From Proteles cristata cristata (Eukaryota; Chordata; Mammalia; Carnivora; Hyaenidae): a DNA stretch of 64,000 bases. The translations under genes and the position numbers were made by a program. Under the pieces are notes generated by a model. It was not told the origin of the DNA. It saw only the letters and a list, made by a program, of their open reading frames with translations, and did not search any database. The stretch lies in assembly GCA_017311185.1 (NCBI GenBank), contig JAESUZ010003293.1, positions 620,001 through 684,000 of the forward strand, read 5' to 3'. Below are positions 1-12,200 of the stretch, piece by piece (the first letter of the stretch is position 1; every line of letters begins with the position of its first letter).

Positions 1-195
1 AGCGAGACCTGCACACATGCATTACCACTGGTAGACACAAATGTTTAGTTTGCAGCACTGGTATGTATCTTTACCCTCAAAAATGGTTCTCTGTTTTACT
101 AAAATTGAAACTCGCTTGATGTGGGGAAGGTGGGAGTGAATGGTAATCATTGTTCTTATATTTTACTACCAAGTTCTGATTCAAATATTCTGTAA

Positions 196-1406
196 CCATC
201 AAAATCCTACAGGAGAAAACAGGCAGCAACCTCCTTGACCTCGGCTGCAGCAACTTCTTACTAGAAACGTCTCAGGAGGCAAGGGAAGCAAAAGCAAAAA
301 TGAACTATTGGGACCTCATCAAGATAAAAAGCTTCTGCACAGTAAGGGAAACAACCAACAAAACTAGAAGGCAACTGATGGAACAGGAGAAGATATCTGC
401 AAGTGACATATTGGATAAAGGGGTTGGCATCCAAAATCTATAAAGAACTTACTAAACTCAACACCCAAAAAACAATAGTCCAGTGAAGAAATAGGCAGAA
501 GACATGAATATAAACTTTTCCAAAGAAGACATCCAGATGGCTAATAGACACATGAAAAGATGCTCAACATCACTTATCATCAGGGAAATAGAAATCAAAA
601 CCACAATGAGATACTACCTCACATGTGTCAGAATGGCTAAAATTGACAACACAGGAAACAACAGATGTAGTCAAGGATGTGGAGAAAGGGGAACGCATTT
701 GCACTCTTGGTGGGAATGCAAACTGGTGCAGCCACTCTGCAGAACAGTATGGAGGTTCCTCAAAAAATTAAAAATAGAACTACCCTATGACCCAGCAATT
801 GCACTAGGTATTTACCCTAAGGATACAAAAATGTTGAATTGAAGGCACACATGCACCCCAATGTTTGTAGCAATGCTATCAATAATAGCCAAATTGTGGA
901 AAGAGCCCAAATGTCCTCTGACTGATGAACAGATAGAGTACACACATACACACGCGCGCGTGCGTGCACACACACACACACACAGAGTATTATTTGGCAA
1001 TCAAAAAGAAGGAAATCTTGCCACGTGCAACAATTTGGATGGAAGTAGAGTGTATCATGCTAAGCAAAATAAGTCAGAGAAAAAACAAATATCATATGAT
1101 TTCACTCATATATGGAATTTAAGAAACACAACAGATGAACATAGGGGAAGGGAAGGAAAAATAAGATAAAAAGAGAGGGAGGCAAATCACAAGAGACTCC
1201 TAAATACATAGACAAACTGAGGGTTGCTGGAGGGGAGGTGAGTGGGGGGGTGGGCTAAATGGGTGATGGGCACTAAGGAGGGCACTTGCTGGGATGAGTA
1301 CTGGGTGTTGCATGTAAGTGATGAATCACTGGGTTCTACTCCTAAAACCAAGACTACACTATATGTTAACTAACTTGAGTTTAAATAAATAAATTGGAAA
1401 AAAAAA
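196..1406 (+). mobile_element. L1 3' fragment (end of ORF2 and 3' UTR)
   Basis: A 5'-truncated LINE-1 on the plus strand, opposite to SUPT3H. Frames at 504-842 and 861-1169 give ORF2 C-terminal protein with gaps and frameshifts, including motifs such as [10 protein letters not shown] and LWKEPKCPLTDEQ. The 3' UTR runs from about 1140 to a short A-rich tail at 1398-1406. It is not intact. A CA-rich repeat has grown inside it at 939-984. Confidence 0.85.
939..984. repeat. CA/CG dinucleotide microsatellite inside L1
   Basis: An imperfect CA run broken by a CGCGCGTGCGTG core. It replaces the point in the L1 that normally reads like GTATATACACAATGGAATATTA, so it probably grew from that TATACACA seed. 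Confidence 0.85.
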
Positions 1407-1924
1407 GTTTATTACCCCCACCAAATAAATAAAGTACTCTATCCATATAACAAAAATACTTGTGGGTTTCAAATCCTAAATCTTGATTTGGATTCGGAAA
1501 AGTATGGTTACTATGAGTATTGTTTCAATGTTGTCACCATGTATTTAGTTCCCCAGTAGCCTAGGGAAAAGGCAGCAAGAAGAACTCTTTTAAATGTCAC
1601 CCAGAGAGGAATAGTAAAAATAGGTTTGAGGGTGGAAGACAAAATGGGAGTGGTACTAAATTTCTTATCATAGAGATGGTAGTCATTTGGCTAATCTTGC
1701 TCTAAATTTTTTTCTATAGTAAAGTGTAACCCAAGCAATTAAACACTCTCTAATTATAAAGAGCAATTAAAAAAACCCCAACAAAACCCAACCACTTCTA
1801 GTTGCACACCTAGTCTATGGAGTGCTCTAATCCAAGCAGAAGTCTGACTCTATCTTCAGTTAGAGCCCATAGCTCACAGACGGTTAAGAAAAAGCCTAAA
1901 CGTATCCCTTAAGAACAATCTGTC

Positions 1925-2132
1925 CTTAGTCGGTTAAGCATCCGACTTTCGCTTAGGTCATGATCTCGTGGTTCGTGGATTCCAGCCCCGCGTCGGGCTC
2001 TGTGCTGACTGCCAGCTCAGAGCCTGGAGCCTGTTTCAGATTCTGTGTCTCCCTCTCTCTCTGACCCTACCCTGCTCGCGCTGTCTCTCTCTCTCTCTCC
2101 TAGAAATAAATAAAAATATTAAAAAAAAAAAA
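1925..2132 (+). mobile_element. Carnivore tRNA-Lys SINE, head-truncated, young subfamily
   Basis: The first roughly 15 bases of the tRNA-like head are missing (it starts CTTAGTCGGTTAAG), the body is full length and it ends in an A tail. It carries the young markers GCTGACTGCCAGCTC, TTTCGCTTAGGTC and CTAGAAATAAATAAA. It is flanked by AAGAACAATCTGTC at 1911-1924 and 2133-2146 and is directly followed by another SINE. Confidence 0.95.
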
Positions 2133-2148
2133 AAGAACAATCTGTCAA

Positions 2149-2372
2149 GGGCGCCTGGGTGGCTTAGTCGGTTAAGCATCCGACTTTCACTTAGGTCATG
2201 ATCTCGCGGTTCGTGGGTTCGAGCCCCGCATCGGGGTCTGTGCTGACTGCCAGCTCAGAGCCTGGAGGCTGTTTCAGAGTCTGTGACTCCCTCTCTCTCT
2301 GGCCCTCCCCTGCTCACGCTGTCTCTCTCTCTCTCTCTCTCCTAGAAATAAATAAAACATTAGAAAAAAAAA
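2149..2372 (+). mobile_element. Carnivore tRNA-Lys SINE, full length, young subfamily
   Basis: Complete head (GGGCGCCTGGGTGGCTTAG) with the tRNA-derived A box and the B box around GGTTCGAGCCCC, a CT-rich body and an A tail. It shares the young markers of its neighbour. Flanked by perfect 16-base direct repeats at 2133-2148 and 2373-2388. Confidence 0.97.
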
Positions 2373-2388
2373 AAGAACAATCTGTCAA

Positions 2389-4369
2389 ATGTGAAGAGTT
2401 AAGCCTAGAATGGTAAACCTAGGTAAGTGAGGGAATGTTAGATTTTTATAAGATCTGTAACTTTTCATGCCATTAATTGAAAACTCTCTTCTCCAGAAGA
2501 TTCCTTTTTGATGTGTAGACAAGCTTTTATGGCAATGAATATGCAGATCTTTGCCATTACATAATTAGAAGATAGGTCCAGCTGTGGATACAAAATACTT
2601 TGATAGAGTCTATAAAGTCATGAATGGAAATCAATTTCAGAGCAACATATTATACCTACCTTTGGGTTCTCCTAAAGTCATGTAATACTCCCTGTTCTGC
2701 AGTTTCTAGGCCAGAAAAAACATATACTAAATTACATTAATTCTTCACTGTGTAACTGGAATGACCAAAGGTTTTTTTGGGAGATATTTCTATTAATATT
2801 CCCTGAAGAATGATTTCGTATTTTTCAATTATGTGATCCAAGATTACCTTCAAAAGAATAAACAGAGATACTAATGTGTTCTCCTGATGAATCTCTGTCA
2901 GAGTCTCACCCTGCCATACTATTGTTTCATGTTTTAAATTGTACCCTAGTTCTATTCTCTTTTCTGCCCTCTTCAGCAAACTACACTGAAGCTAATTCTA
3001 TGGCCCTGTCTGAGGCTAGTCATAAAGATTTCTTAAAGAAGTAATGTGCTTTACCTCAGGAAAAAACTAAACTTCAAATAAGATAGCAAGTGAAACAGAA
3101 AATACAGGGCTCCATCACGCAACCAATAACCCACCAAGAAGGTTCAAAATTCAAGACCAAACAGGGTAAGAACCATGTATTGAGCCTTTACTCCCTTTAA
3201 GAGGGTACAAATCTTATTTGCCAGTGTTTATGACAGTACTGTGAATGTAGAAAACTATAGTCCGTCTTTTGTACAGTCACAACCTCAGAGGGTGGGAGAG
3301 TGACTTACAGAAGAGTCTCGGTGAATAATAAATGCTGAATGAGTTGAAGTGTGGGAGGAAGGATGGATGATTTGCTTGAATCTAAAGAAAATGATTTCGA
3401 CTCATTCTCCATACTATCTCTTAAAGAAAACTTCCTAGAGATAACAGAGTGGAGGTTGTAATACATCTCTTGGTCAATTCTTACTGTAATAATGTAAAGA
3501 TTCTCTACCCTTATGGACCTTGGAAGCTACCTTTCCACCACTCATTCCCTCTTCCTAAAGCTCTAGCAATCCATGCCTTTGTGAGGGGCTGAGTGCACCT
3601 TCAGCTTTAAGGATGAATGGCTTAGGCTAAGCCGATCAGAATAGGTCATCCTACTAGTTACTGTGGGTGGTAGAGGTTTCAGAAGATCTTGTGATGTAAG
3701 CATTTTCAGAGTCAATCTTGGACAAAGACATTCTATCATGGCCTGGGGCTACTATGGCATTAGTGCCCCTTCCAGGTTAGTCAGTCAAAAGATGAGACCA
3801 ACAAAAACAGCAAAGGCAGGAAAGAACAAATTATAGGGAAACGGAGCTACAAATCCAGTGACATATTGTGAATCTCGACAGCAAACCTTTTGCTTGAGGC
3901 CAAATCTACCTCTGGTTGTTTACCTGAACAATATCCCTAATTATTTAATAATTATTTACTTCAATTTGAAATGGGCTTTTGGTTCGCTGCAATTGTGCAA
4001 AAATGTTAAGTATTTTAAACTTCTTAGATCATTGTTAGGGCTCTGAATATAGTCTGTGTGACACTGTGTTTGGGTTTATGCTCCTATTCCTCAATTATAT
4101 AATACGAGCCTATTTTATTTGCTCACAAAGCCTATCCTGCAGCACCACATGTAATCTAAATTCTTCTGATGGGGAAAAAAAAAAAGAAAAGGTAAACTGT
4201 AGAATAAAGGATGTCAGTTGAGGATTAAGAGGAATACAAGTGATAAATATATAAAATCAAAATTACATACTCAATTTACCTATAATCTCAGCACTTGATG
4301 ATGACAGTCACAGTCAGCATGCTGGTATATATCCTACCAGTCTTAATTTCTATATGTGAGGAAATATAC
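2389..4369. other. Intronic stretch with no recognised feature
   Basis: AT-rich DNA with no SINE, L1 or exon I can identify. The frames at 2737-2979 (minus) and 3858-4046 (plus) show no family motif and no splice context. Confidence 0.5.
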
Positions 4370-5210
4370 ACATTTGCTGACCACTGGGTAAATAGGGTTC
4401 TCCTTCCCATTTCCCTGACCACTATTATAAATGATGAACAGCCTTGGGCATAGGAATGTGCATATGTTCAAAATGTCTGATTATATCTTAAATAGAAATG
4501 ACCAAATATGTGTTTACTGGGTTGAAGTATATGAATGTTTCTAATTGGTATTTTAAAACAGTTTCTGGTTTCTATCAAACTTCATTTCCACCAACAGTTA
4601 ATCTGTACTCAATTATACCTTACTCTTGACCATTTTATAAGCAAAAATGGCACTGGCTCATTGCAAGTACTCAGGTATTTTGCATGTTTATTATTTTTAT
4701 TTCTCTTTCTCTAATTTGTCTGGTATTATCCTTTGCCAATTTTTCTATTGATATGTTTTCTTACTGACTGAAGGATCTGTATAAATAAATGATATTAGTA
4801 TTTTATCATATTTTTACAGTAGTTCGCCTTTTAATTTTGTCTTTCTTTCTCTGACATGGACAAGCTATATGATTTTTAGGTCATTAAATTTAACTGTCAT
4901 TTCCTTTGTGGTTTTTTTTGTCTCCAAACTGCTCTTTCCCTTCAGAAGACTTTAATAGACTCAATTTCCACTACTGAAAAATTCACAATGTATGTTTGTA
5001 TACAAAAGCCTCTTGAAGGTTTTAAAAGAAACCTCTTGAATTTCTTAATTTTGGATTTCACGAATTTATTTGCAAACATACCACTTCTCCATTCCCAACT
5101 CCAACAGTGCACCTGTTAACATCTGGAGTAGTTCTTGAAAAGCTTATTTAGAAATCAAAAGCCCAGAGAGTTCTTAAACATCTCCAAGCTGGTATTTATT
5201 TCTGTTTTTT

Positions 5211-5446
5211 ATTTTTATTTTTATTTTTTAAATTTTTTAATGTTTTATTTATTTCTAGGAGAGAAAGAGAGAGACCGCGTGAGCAGGGGAGGGTCAGAGA
5301 GAGAGGGAGTCACAGACTGAAACAGGCTCCAGGCTCTGAGCTGGCAGACAGCACAGAACCCGACGCGGGGCCCGAACCCACGAACCGCGAGATCATGACC
5401 TAAGCGAAAGTCGGACGCCCAACCGACTAAGCCACCCAGGCGCCCC
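5211..5446 (-). mobile_element. Carnivore tRNA-Lys SINE, young subfamily
   Basis: Reverse-oriented full-length copy, from a T-rich tail to the head ending GGCGCCCC. Perfect 14-base target-site duplication TATTTCTGTTTTTT at 5197-5210 and 5447-5460. It has the marker CCTAAGCGAAAGTCGG. Confidence 0.97.
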
Positions 5447-5598
5447 TATTTCTGTTTTTTAAAAATGGCTTTACTTTTCATACCCAGTTCTTTAATCCAC
5501 CTACATTTATTCTGAGGCCAGTCTAAGGTTAGGAACTATACGTGTTTTCTTTCCCAAATGTTATACAACTGTTTGGCATCTTTCTCCTATTGATTTCT

Positions 5599-5832
5599 TT
5601 CTTTCTTTCTTTTTCTCTAATATTTTTAAATGTTTTATTTATTTCTGAGAGAGACAGACAGCGTGAGCAGGGGAGGGTCAGAGAGAGAGGGAGAAACAGA
5701 ATCTGAGGCAGGCTCCAGGCTCTGAGCTAGCTGTCCACACAGACTCTGACGCGGGGCTCGAACCCACCAACTGTGAGATCATGACCTGAGCTGAAGTCGG
5801 ACGCTTAACCGACTGAGCCACCCAGGCACCCC
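5599..5832 (-). mobile_element. Carnivore tRNA-Lys SINE, intermediate age
   Basis: Reverse-oriented full-length copy with the head ending CCAGGCACCCC. It has the older CCTGAGCTGAAGTCGG form. Flanks TCTCCTATTGATTTCT (5582-5597) and TCTCCCATTCATTTCT (5833-5848) match at 14 of 16 bases, a decayed target-site duplication. Confidence 0.93.
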
Positions 5833-6320
5833 TCTCCCATTCATTTCTAAAGCTACCTTTATTGTGACCAACGTCTTCTCTCCACTTATTATTTCACGGG
5901 CAGTATTCTCTTCATTGGTATGCTTATTGGGTTTTACACTAGTACCACAATATTTTTATGACAATAGTTTTGTGACATGTTGTATCTGGTAGGATAAATT
6001 GAACTCTGCCCTTTATTCTTCTTTAATGAAAATGTCTTTGCTACTCTTATCTTTTCTTATCACTTAAATCCTCTAATATCATTTGACAGTTGACAAAAAT
6101 TTTGCTGATATTTTTGTTAAGATTTCATTAAGTAATAAATTAACAAATTAATTTAGGGACAACTGATACATTTATAGTATCCCATCTTTGTATCCAGGAA
6201 CATAGTATTTCTTCACTTACACTCTCCTATCTTGGGACATTATTAAGTATTACTTTCATCTTTCTCTTACATTTCTTGTTAATATGAAGTTGCCTCCAAA
6301 TAAACTTCCTTTGTATTATT

Positions 6321-6546
6321 ATTATTATTATTTTTTTAATATTTTTATTTATTTCTAGGAGAGAGAGAGAGACAGCGTGAGCAGGGGAGGGTCAGAGAAA
6401 GAGGGAGATACAGACTCTGAAATAGGCTCCAGGCTCTGAGCTGACAGTCAGCACAGAGCCCGACGCGGGGCTCGAACCCACGAACCGCGAGATCATGACC
6501 TAAGCGAAAGTTGGACACTTAACCGACTAAGCCACCCAGGCGCCCC
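6321..6546 (-). mobile_element. Carnivore tRNA-Lys SINE, young subfamily
   Basis: Reverse-oriented copy with an ATT-rich tail and head ending GGCGCCCC. Perfect 14-base duplication TCCTTTGTATTATT at 6307-6320 and 6547-6560. It carries the CCTAAGCGAAAGT marker. Confidence 0.97.
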
Positions 6547-6670
6547 TCCTTTGTATTATTTTAAACTGAGTTATCTTCTAACTTTTATTAACTATTGTGA
6601 AATATGGGGGAAACTACTGGTTTTTAAAGTATCTATATGATTTAATTAAGACTTCATTGCTTCTAACAGT

Positions 6671-6698
6671 TTTTTTTTTTTTACTGTTTATTTATTTT

Positions 6699-6731
<33 letters not shown>

Positions 6732-6870
6732 AGTGCAAGTAGGGGAGGGGCAGAGAGAGAGGGAGACACAGAATTCAAAATAGGCTCCAGGCTCTGAGCT
6801 GTCAGCACAGAGCCTGATGCAGGGCTAGAACTCACAAGCTGTGAGATCATGACTTGAGCTGAAGTTGGAC
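6671..6870 (-). mobile_element. Carnivore tRNA-Lys SINE, old and head-truncated
   Basis: Reverse-oriented: a T tail, a long GA run (6702-6727), and a body with GAGCTGTCAGCACAGAGCC, ending after TTGAGCTGAAGTTGGACTCC without the GGCGCCCC head. Older marker state and several substitutions. Confidence 0.88.
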
Positions 6871-7841
6871 TCCTACATTGATCCTCAAGGGTTACCTAAT
6901 AAAAATTATATTATCTGTACATAAAATGATAATTTTTGTCTCCTACCAATAGCTGGGTCTTTTATTGCACTGGCTAATGTTCCCTAAACTCTGGCTAATA
7001 AAACTGATAACATGGGCATTCTAGGATTTAATGGAACTCTGTTAATATTTTTCAAACTATAATGATGTCTGTTCACTGGAGTAAGATATTCTTTATCACG
7101 AATATGGAGGTAACTTTTTTATTTCCAGTTCATTGAGTATTTCTAAAAAGAACAGGAAGTCAATTTTGTTCTTTTTATCATCTCCTAAAACAATCATATG
7201 GTTATTATCCTCTGACCTAGTTCCTGGGTATTTGACACTAATATATTTTCGAATATTCAAGCATGCTTGAAACTCCTGAAAAAAAATCCTATTTGGTAAC
7301 AGTACATTCCTCATTATACTATGCTGCCAAATTAAAATGGCTAATATTTTAAGATTCCTGCATTCATATTCATAAATGAGATTATATTACGATACTCTGT
7401 AAAGTTTAATAAGGTTTCCTTATCTTCCTTACTCTGACATAGTTTACATAGCATGACAATGAGTTGTTTTATGAATGTTTAAAAGAGCTCTTCCATAAAT
7501 CATTTCGGGTTCAGAATCTGCTAAGAGCAGAGTTCTTTACAAACATTTAGCATTTCTTCCAAGGTTACTGGCCTATCCCAGTTTTCTACTACCTGTTGAG
7601 TAAAACTAATCATTTACATTTTCTTAGGAAGATACTCATTCCATCAGGCTTTACAAATGTTAGTATAGAATTATATGCAAATTGATTTCTCCAGTCTATG
7701 GCTAGATCCCTACTCCTTGCTAATTTTTATTAGCTGTCTTTTCTTTCCATTTTCCTTACTTAGACTTGCCATAGATTCATTCTACCATTTGTGCTGATTT
7801 TGCAGAGTTACTTAAATTGGTAGATTCAATTATATGTTTTC

Positions 7842-7878
7842 TTTTTTATTTAAAAATTTTTAATGGCTATTTATTTTT

Positions 7879-7912
<34 letters not shown>

Positions 7913-8091
7913 GAATGAATATGAATGCACAGGGGAAGGGCAGAAAAGAAGGAGACACAGAATCCAAAGCAGGCTCCAGGCTCTGAGTGGTCAGCTGAGA
8001 GCGCGATGTGGGACTTGAAGTCACCAACCATGAGATCATGACCTGAGCCAGAACTGGATGCTTCACCACCTGAGCAATCCAGGGGCCCCTT
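7842..8091 (-). mobile_element. Carnivore tRNA-Lys SINE, old
   Basis: Reverse-oriented full-length copy with many substitutions, ending CCAGGGGCCCCTT. Flanks AATTATATGTTTTC (7828-7841) and AATTATCTGTTTTC (8092-8105) differ at one base. An internal GA run lies at 7879-7903. Confidence 0.93.
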
Positions 8092-8250
8092 AATTATCTG
8101 TTTTCCAACTTTATGCATTTATTTTTTATTTTCATTTTTCCTGTTTTCTCTTTTTGACATAAAATTGCTAATTTTAAGTGAATCTTTAATTTCTTTTACT
8201 TTTTTCCAATTCAATAAAGGCTTAAAATCTAAAAAGTTGCCTCTATTTTA

Positions 8251-8478
8251 TTTTATTTTTTATTTTTTAAAATATTTTTATTTATTTCTAGGAGAGAGAG
8301 AGAGACAGCGTGAGCAGGGGAGGGTCAGAGAGAGAGGGAGACACAGACTGAAACAGGCTCCAGGCTCCGAGCTGGCAGTCAGCACAGAGCCCGACGCGGG
8401 GCTCGAACCCACAAACCGCGAGATCATGACCCAAGTGAAAGTCGGACGCCTAACCGACTAAGCCACCCAGGCGCCCCG
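8251..8478 (-). mobile_element. Carnivore tRNA-Lys SINE, young subfamily
   Basis: Reverse-oriented full-length copy with head GGCGCCCC. Perfect 16-base duplication AGTTGCCTCTATTTTA at 8235-8250 and 8479-8494. It carries the extra GGCAGTC before AGCACAGAGCC that marks the young group. Confidence 0.97.
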
Positions 8479-8865
8479 AGTTGCCTCTATTTTAAATAAA
8501 GTTTTGTCCAAATTTTGTAAATTTTACATGGACTTTTTTCATTGCTGTTATTATCCAAATAGTCGATGGTAATACATTTTAATTTGCTGTGGGTCCATTA
8601 ATTGCTTCTATTAGTTGTTTTTTCTTTTTAAATTTTCAATCAACTAGGGTGTTGTTTGTTTAACTTCTGTTATTCCTTTTGGGTTTACTTTTTCTGCTCT
8701 GGTGAGGTAATGTGCTCTATAAATTTGTATATTTTTGAAATCTGTTGACTGAGTGTGTATATGTGTATGAGAGAAATACTCCTCATGAGAAGTTGAATAA
8801 TGATGTTTTGTATTGACTTCAGTTAAAAAATAATGAAGCCCCTTCTTTACCCATGATATATAGAT

Positions 8866-9296
8866 CTTTTTTTTTTTTTTTTACAAATAGTTTATTGTCA
8901 AATTAGTTTTCACATAACACCCAGTGCTCATCCTCACAAGTGTCCTCCTCCATGCCCATCCCTCCTCCCCCCCACATCCATCAGTCCTCAGTTTTTGTCA
9001 GCATTCAAGAGTCTCTCATGGTTTGCCTCTCTCCCTTTCCCCCACCATTTCCGCCCTTCTTCTCCCCCTTGTTCCTCCATCAAGTTCCTCCTAATCCTCC
9101 TATACGTGCAAACATGATATTTGTCCTTCTCTGCCTGACTTATTTCGCTCAGCATAACACCCTCAAGGTCCATCCATGTTGCTACACATGGCCAGATTTC
9201 ATTGTTTCTCATTGCCATGTAGTATTCCATGGTATAGATAAACCACATCTTCCTGATCCATTCGTCTGTTGATGGACACTTAGGCTCTTTCCATGA
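8866..9296 (-). mobile_element. L1 3' end, antisense, relatively young
   Basis: Starts with a T tail, then the reverse of a carnivore L1 3' UTR (the AATAGTTTATTGTCAA end) and of the ORF2 C-terminus. On the minus strand it gives the motifs WKEPKCPSTDEWI, MEYYMA and GVMLSEISQAEKDKY. It is truncated after the CTCTTTCCA point. Few substitutions suggest recent insertion. Confidence 0.9.
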
Positions 9297-9299
9297 TGT

Positions 9300-12200
9300 A
9301 AAAATTAAAGTTCTTCTGACTGAGGAAAGTGTGTGGGGGGAGGTGGGAGGGTAGAGCCCCACCAAACTTCTCCCCTAAACAGTACCCTGGAATCCTTGGA
9401 GTTACCTGGGTAGGGTTTTAAAACTGCTGCTCATTTATAAAATGTTTTATATGCATCTATTAGATAAACTTAAAATGTTATGATTAAAAAATTTCCCCCA
9501 AGTCAATCTGTTAAGTATTGAGAACAGTGTTTTATAGAGTCAACAAATGCATTTCTCTAACTTCTCCCCTCGTCACTGGGATCTTTTACTTTGTGTATTT
9601 CAGTTCTCTGGGATTTGATGATTAACATTTTGTATTTACTATCTTCACCACAGGCAGCATCATACGGTAACATAAAATTACTGACATTCTTCCTTTTTAA
9701 AGCTTTTCCCCTTGAATCCTCTTTTCCCTGAACAAATATTGCTACCACTAGCATCTGTGTTTGTCTGATATACCTCTGACTGTTCTTTTACATTAAAAAA
9801 AATCTACTAAAATTATATTTCTATTCTTACAGAATACACATACAGGCATACCAGTACATATGTAAATGTAGATGCCTATCTATATATGTCACGTATGCAT
9901 GTATATAAACTCTATCTTTCCAGTATATAAATTCTATATTTAAGCTCATAAGCATTCAAAGTTCTTTCTGAGTTTCATTTTTAACCTCAACCTTTAAAAT
10001 TTTTTTTTATATTTGTAAGTCGTTATCTCACTAGGGTTATTAGCCTTTCTTCTTTTATGATAAATCTTATCTAAGATATTTTTGAACCGTCTTATCTTAA
10101 AAGGCATTCTATTTTACTTCCCATTATAATTAAAAAATAATAACAATAGATCAATAGAAAAGGGGAATAGCAGGAAGAACAGACTTCAAAACCAGAAGAT
10201 GGAGAACGTCAATAGCAATCTGTCTGTCGGCTTCTTTGAGGAGTTTCTGAGTGTACTTAGTTCCACAAATGGTAACAATGGGCCTCAGCCTTCCCAAGAA
10301 TCCTAACCTCATGTTACTTGGGGCATAACTGAATGGTGAACCTGACTTCTCTGATCATTTAGATTTTATGAGAAACTTTGTCTTTTAAAGTGTCTGGCCA
10401 ATCACTTTAGGTTATATGCAGACGGCCACCTGGAATGTTATTCAACCTTAAGCCAATTAAAAACATTTTTAAGTGATCTTAAATTTTATGTATCCCATTG
10501 CGCTTTCTTTCTGGATTCTGGTATCAGGCCTCTGGGGCTTCAGCTCCCTAATTTGCCTAAAGGCTGTTCTCTCTGATGGCTGCTCTCTCTTTACTTACGT
10601 GTTTACTTCTATCAATTTAAGGATGAGTCAGAAGGTAGGGTTCACCCAATCTTCAAGTACTCATTGTTTACATCCCCTTCACAAACCTAGTAGTTTATTT
10701 GTCCAGATATTTCACTCGATCGATGATAAACTTGAGCTTCTCAGGTTCCTTCACAGTAGAGTTGCTGGGTCTTAGTCAAGGCTCTCCTATGACTGACCGC
10801 AGTCACTCTGTTAAGAAAACCCAAAGCTATTTGGGACGTTTTGTGATACTCTCCTGGCCTTGGGCTGACACAGCCACCTTTCATTGATCATAATAGGATT
10901 AACAGTAAAACACACCTGCTGTCATTCTGGGGTGGGGGTTGAGTGGAGGTGAGAGGAGGATGAGCATTTATATGCATTATTATGCTTACCAAATCTCTGC
11001 TTCTCTTTCCTAGTCTCTCAAAAGCAATTCTGAACATTACTTAATTTTTATTTGATACTTTGGAGGGATCTTAAGATAATGGATCAAAGAGCTCTACTCT
11101 ACATCTACCCAAGTGTTAAATATTTGGTGCTGGAGGAAAACTAAATAGAATAAGAGTGAACTATCATGATGAAGGACTAGCTAGCAGAAATGGAAGTAAA
11201 AATCCAGATATTTCAAGTCATATAATATTTAATAGTGATGAAGTACATTAGTAATGAAACACAAAGCCAGGCACACATAAAGTCACCTAAAACAACAGGG
11301 AAGAACTCAGTTTTTTGTACGCTTGCTCAATGTTTTGAGAAGTTAGGATCCCAAGTGAGTTTTTATGCCTTTAAAATTTTTTTTCTCCTCTCAGTTATAT
11401 TTAAATGAAAAAAAAAAACAAAAACAGAAAGAAGGCAAAACAATAATAAGCTTTGTTGGTAGGTCTATACCATTTTCATACGTTCTTGGGAGAAGGTAGC
11501 AAACAAAATTTCTGCAACAGTAAGTGATGCTTAGAGAAAAATGAAATCACTGAGCGATGCCAGGACTGATTACTCTGCTGCACTTGAAAAGCAGAGATCG
11601 CAGTCTTGTGAGCCCAAAGTGGTTTCATATGGACTGCTGCATTTGCGGTTTGTGCTTGAAACTATAACCTGTCAAATTAGAAGCAGGCGAGGCCTATGCT
11701 CTTAATGGTTCCACTTTCTACTGTCTACACTTATGTCTCTAAGTTCAGCATTTTTTAGTCAGTTAAACTGTTATGTGGATGAGCAGAATCTCAAAACTGC
11801 TCTTTGTTACGTTGGTTAAAAGAGATTTAGTTAACAATACAAAGCTTAAAGGAAAAACTGCCAATCTGATTTTTAACACATCTCTGTAACTATTTTTATC
11901 AACTATTGATATTTTATTATCCTGGTTATCACTATGTCACATATAAGTACAGAGAAGAGGAGGAGAAACTGCATAATTTCCCAACCTTTCCCTCCCCTGC
12001 CTTTCCAAATATTTTATTGTCTTTAACTTATACCTTACTGACTCATCATTTTTCCAGGCCCACAGTAGCCTGCTATTATGAGCTTAGTGTTACAATATGC
12101 TCCATTTCTCCTCTTCTCCTTGACTGTGGAATGGCCTTCCAGGCAGTGGGCTTGGTTGACAGAGATTTTCCCAGCAAAACTGAAAAGCTAATTGTCGTAT

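Larger units (their letters stand above)
4370..8760 (-). mobile_element. Ancient L1-like ORF2 remnant, antisense, with six nested SINEs
   Basis: Between the SINEs the sequence reads like a very decayed L1 ORF2 in reverse, for example the stretch near 4555-4620 (CATTTCCACCAACAGTTAAT context), the downstream T-rich segment and the part after 5460 (TTTAATCCACCTACATTTATTCT). No frame survives. Class is from recognition only; limits are approximate and the far end is the least certain. Confidence 0.5.

Noticed and set aside
2149..2240. tRNA-Lys-like sequence with A and B boxes
   Set aside because: It is the head of a SINE, with the same text in 22 other copies and a SINE body and A tail. Not a tRNA gene.
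3858..4046. Plus-strand frame containing CESRQ, a string also found in the next expected SUPT3H segment
   Set aside because: It lies on the wrong strand, only five residues agree, and there are no splice sites or further matching residues. Chance resemblance.
8940..9272. Proline-rich 110-codon plus-strand frame
   Set aside because: It is the antisense reading of an L1 3' UTR (C-rich strand), not a gene.
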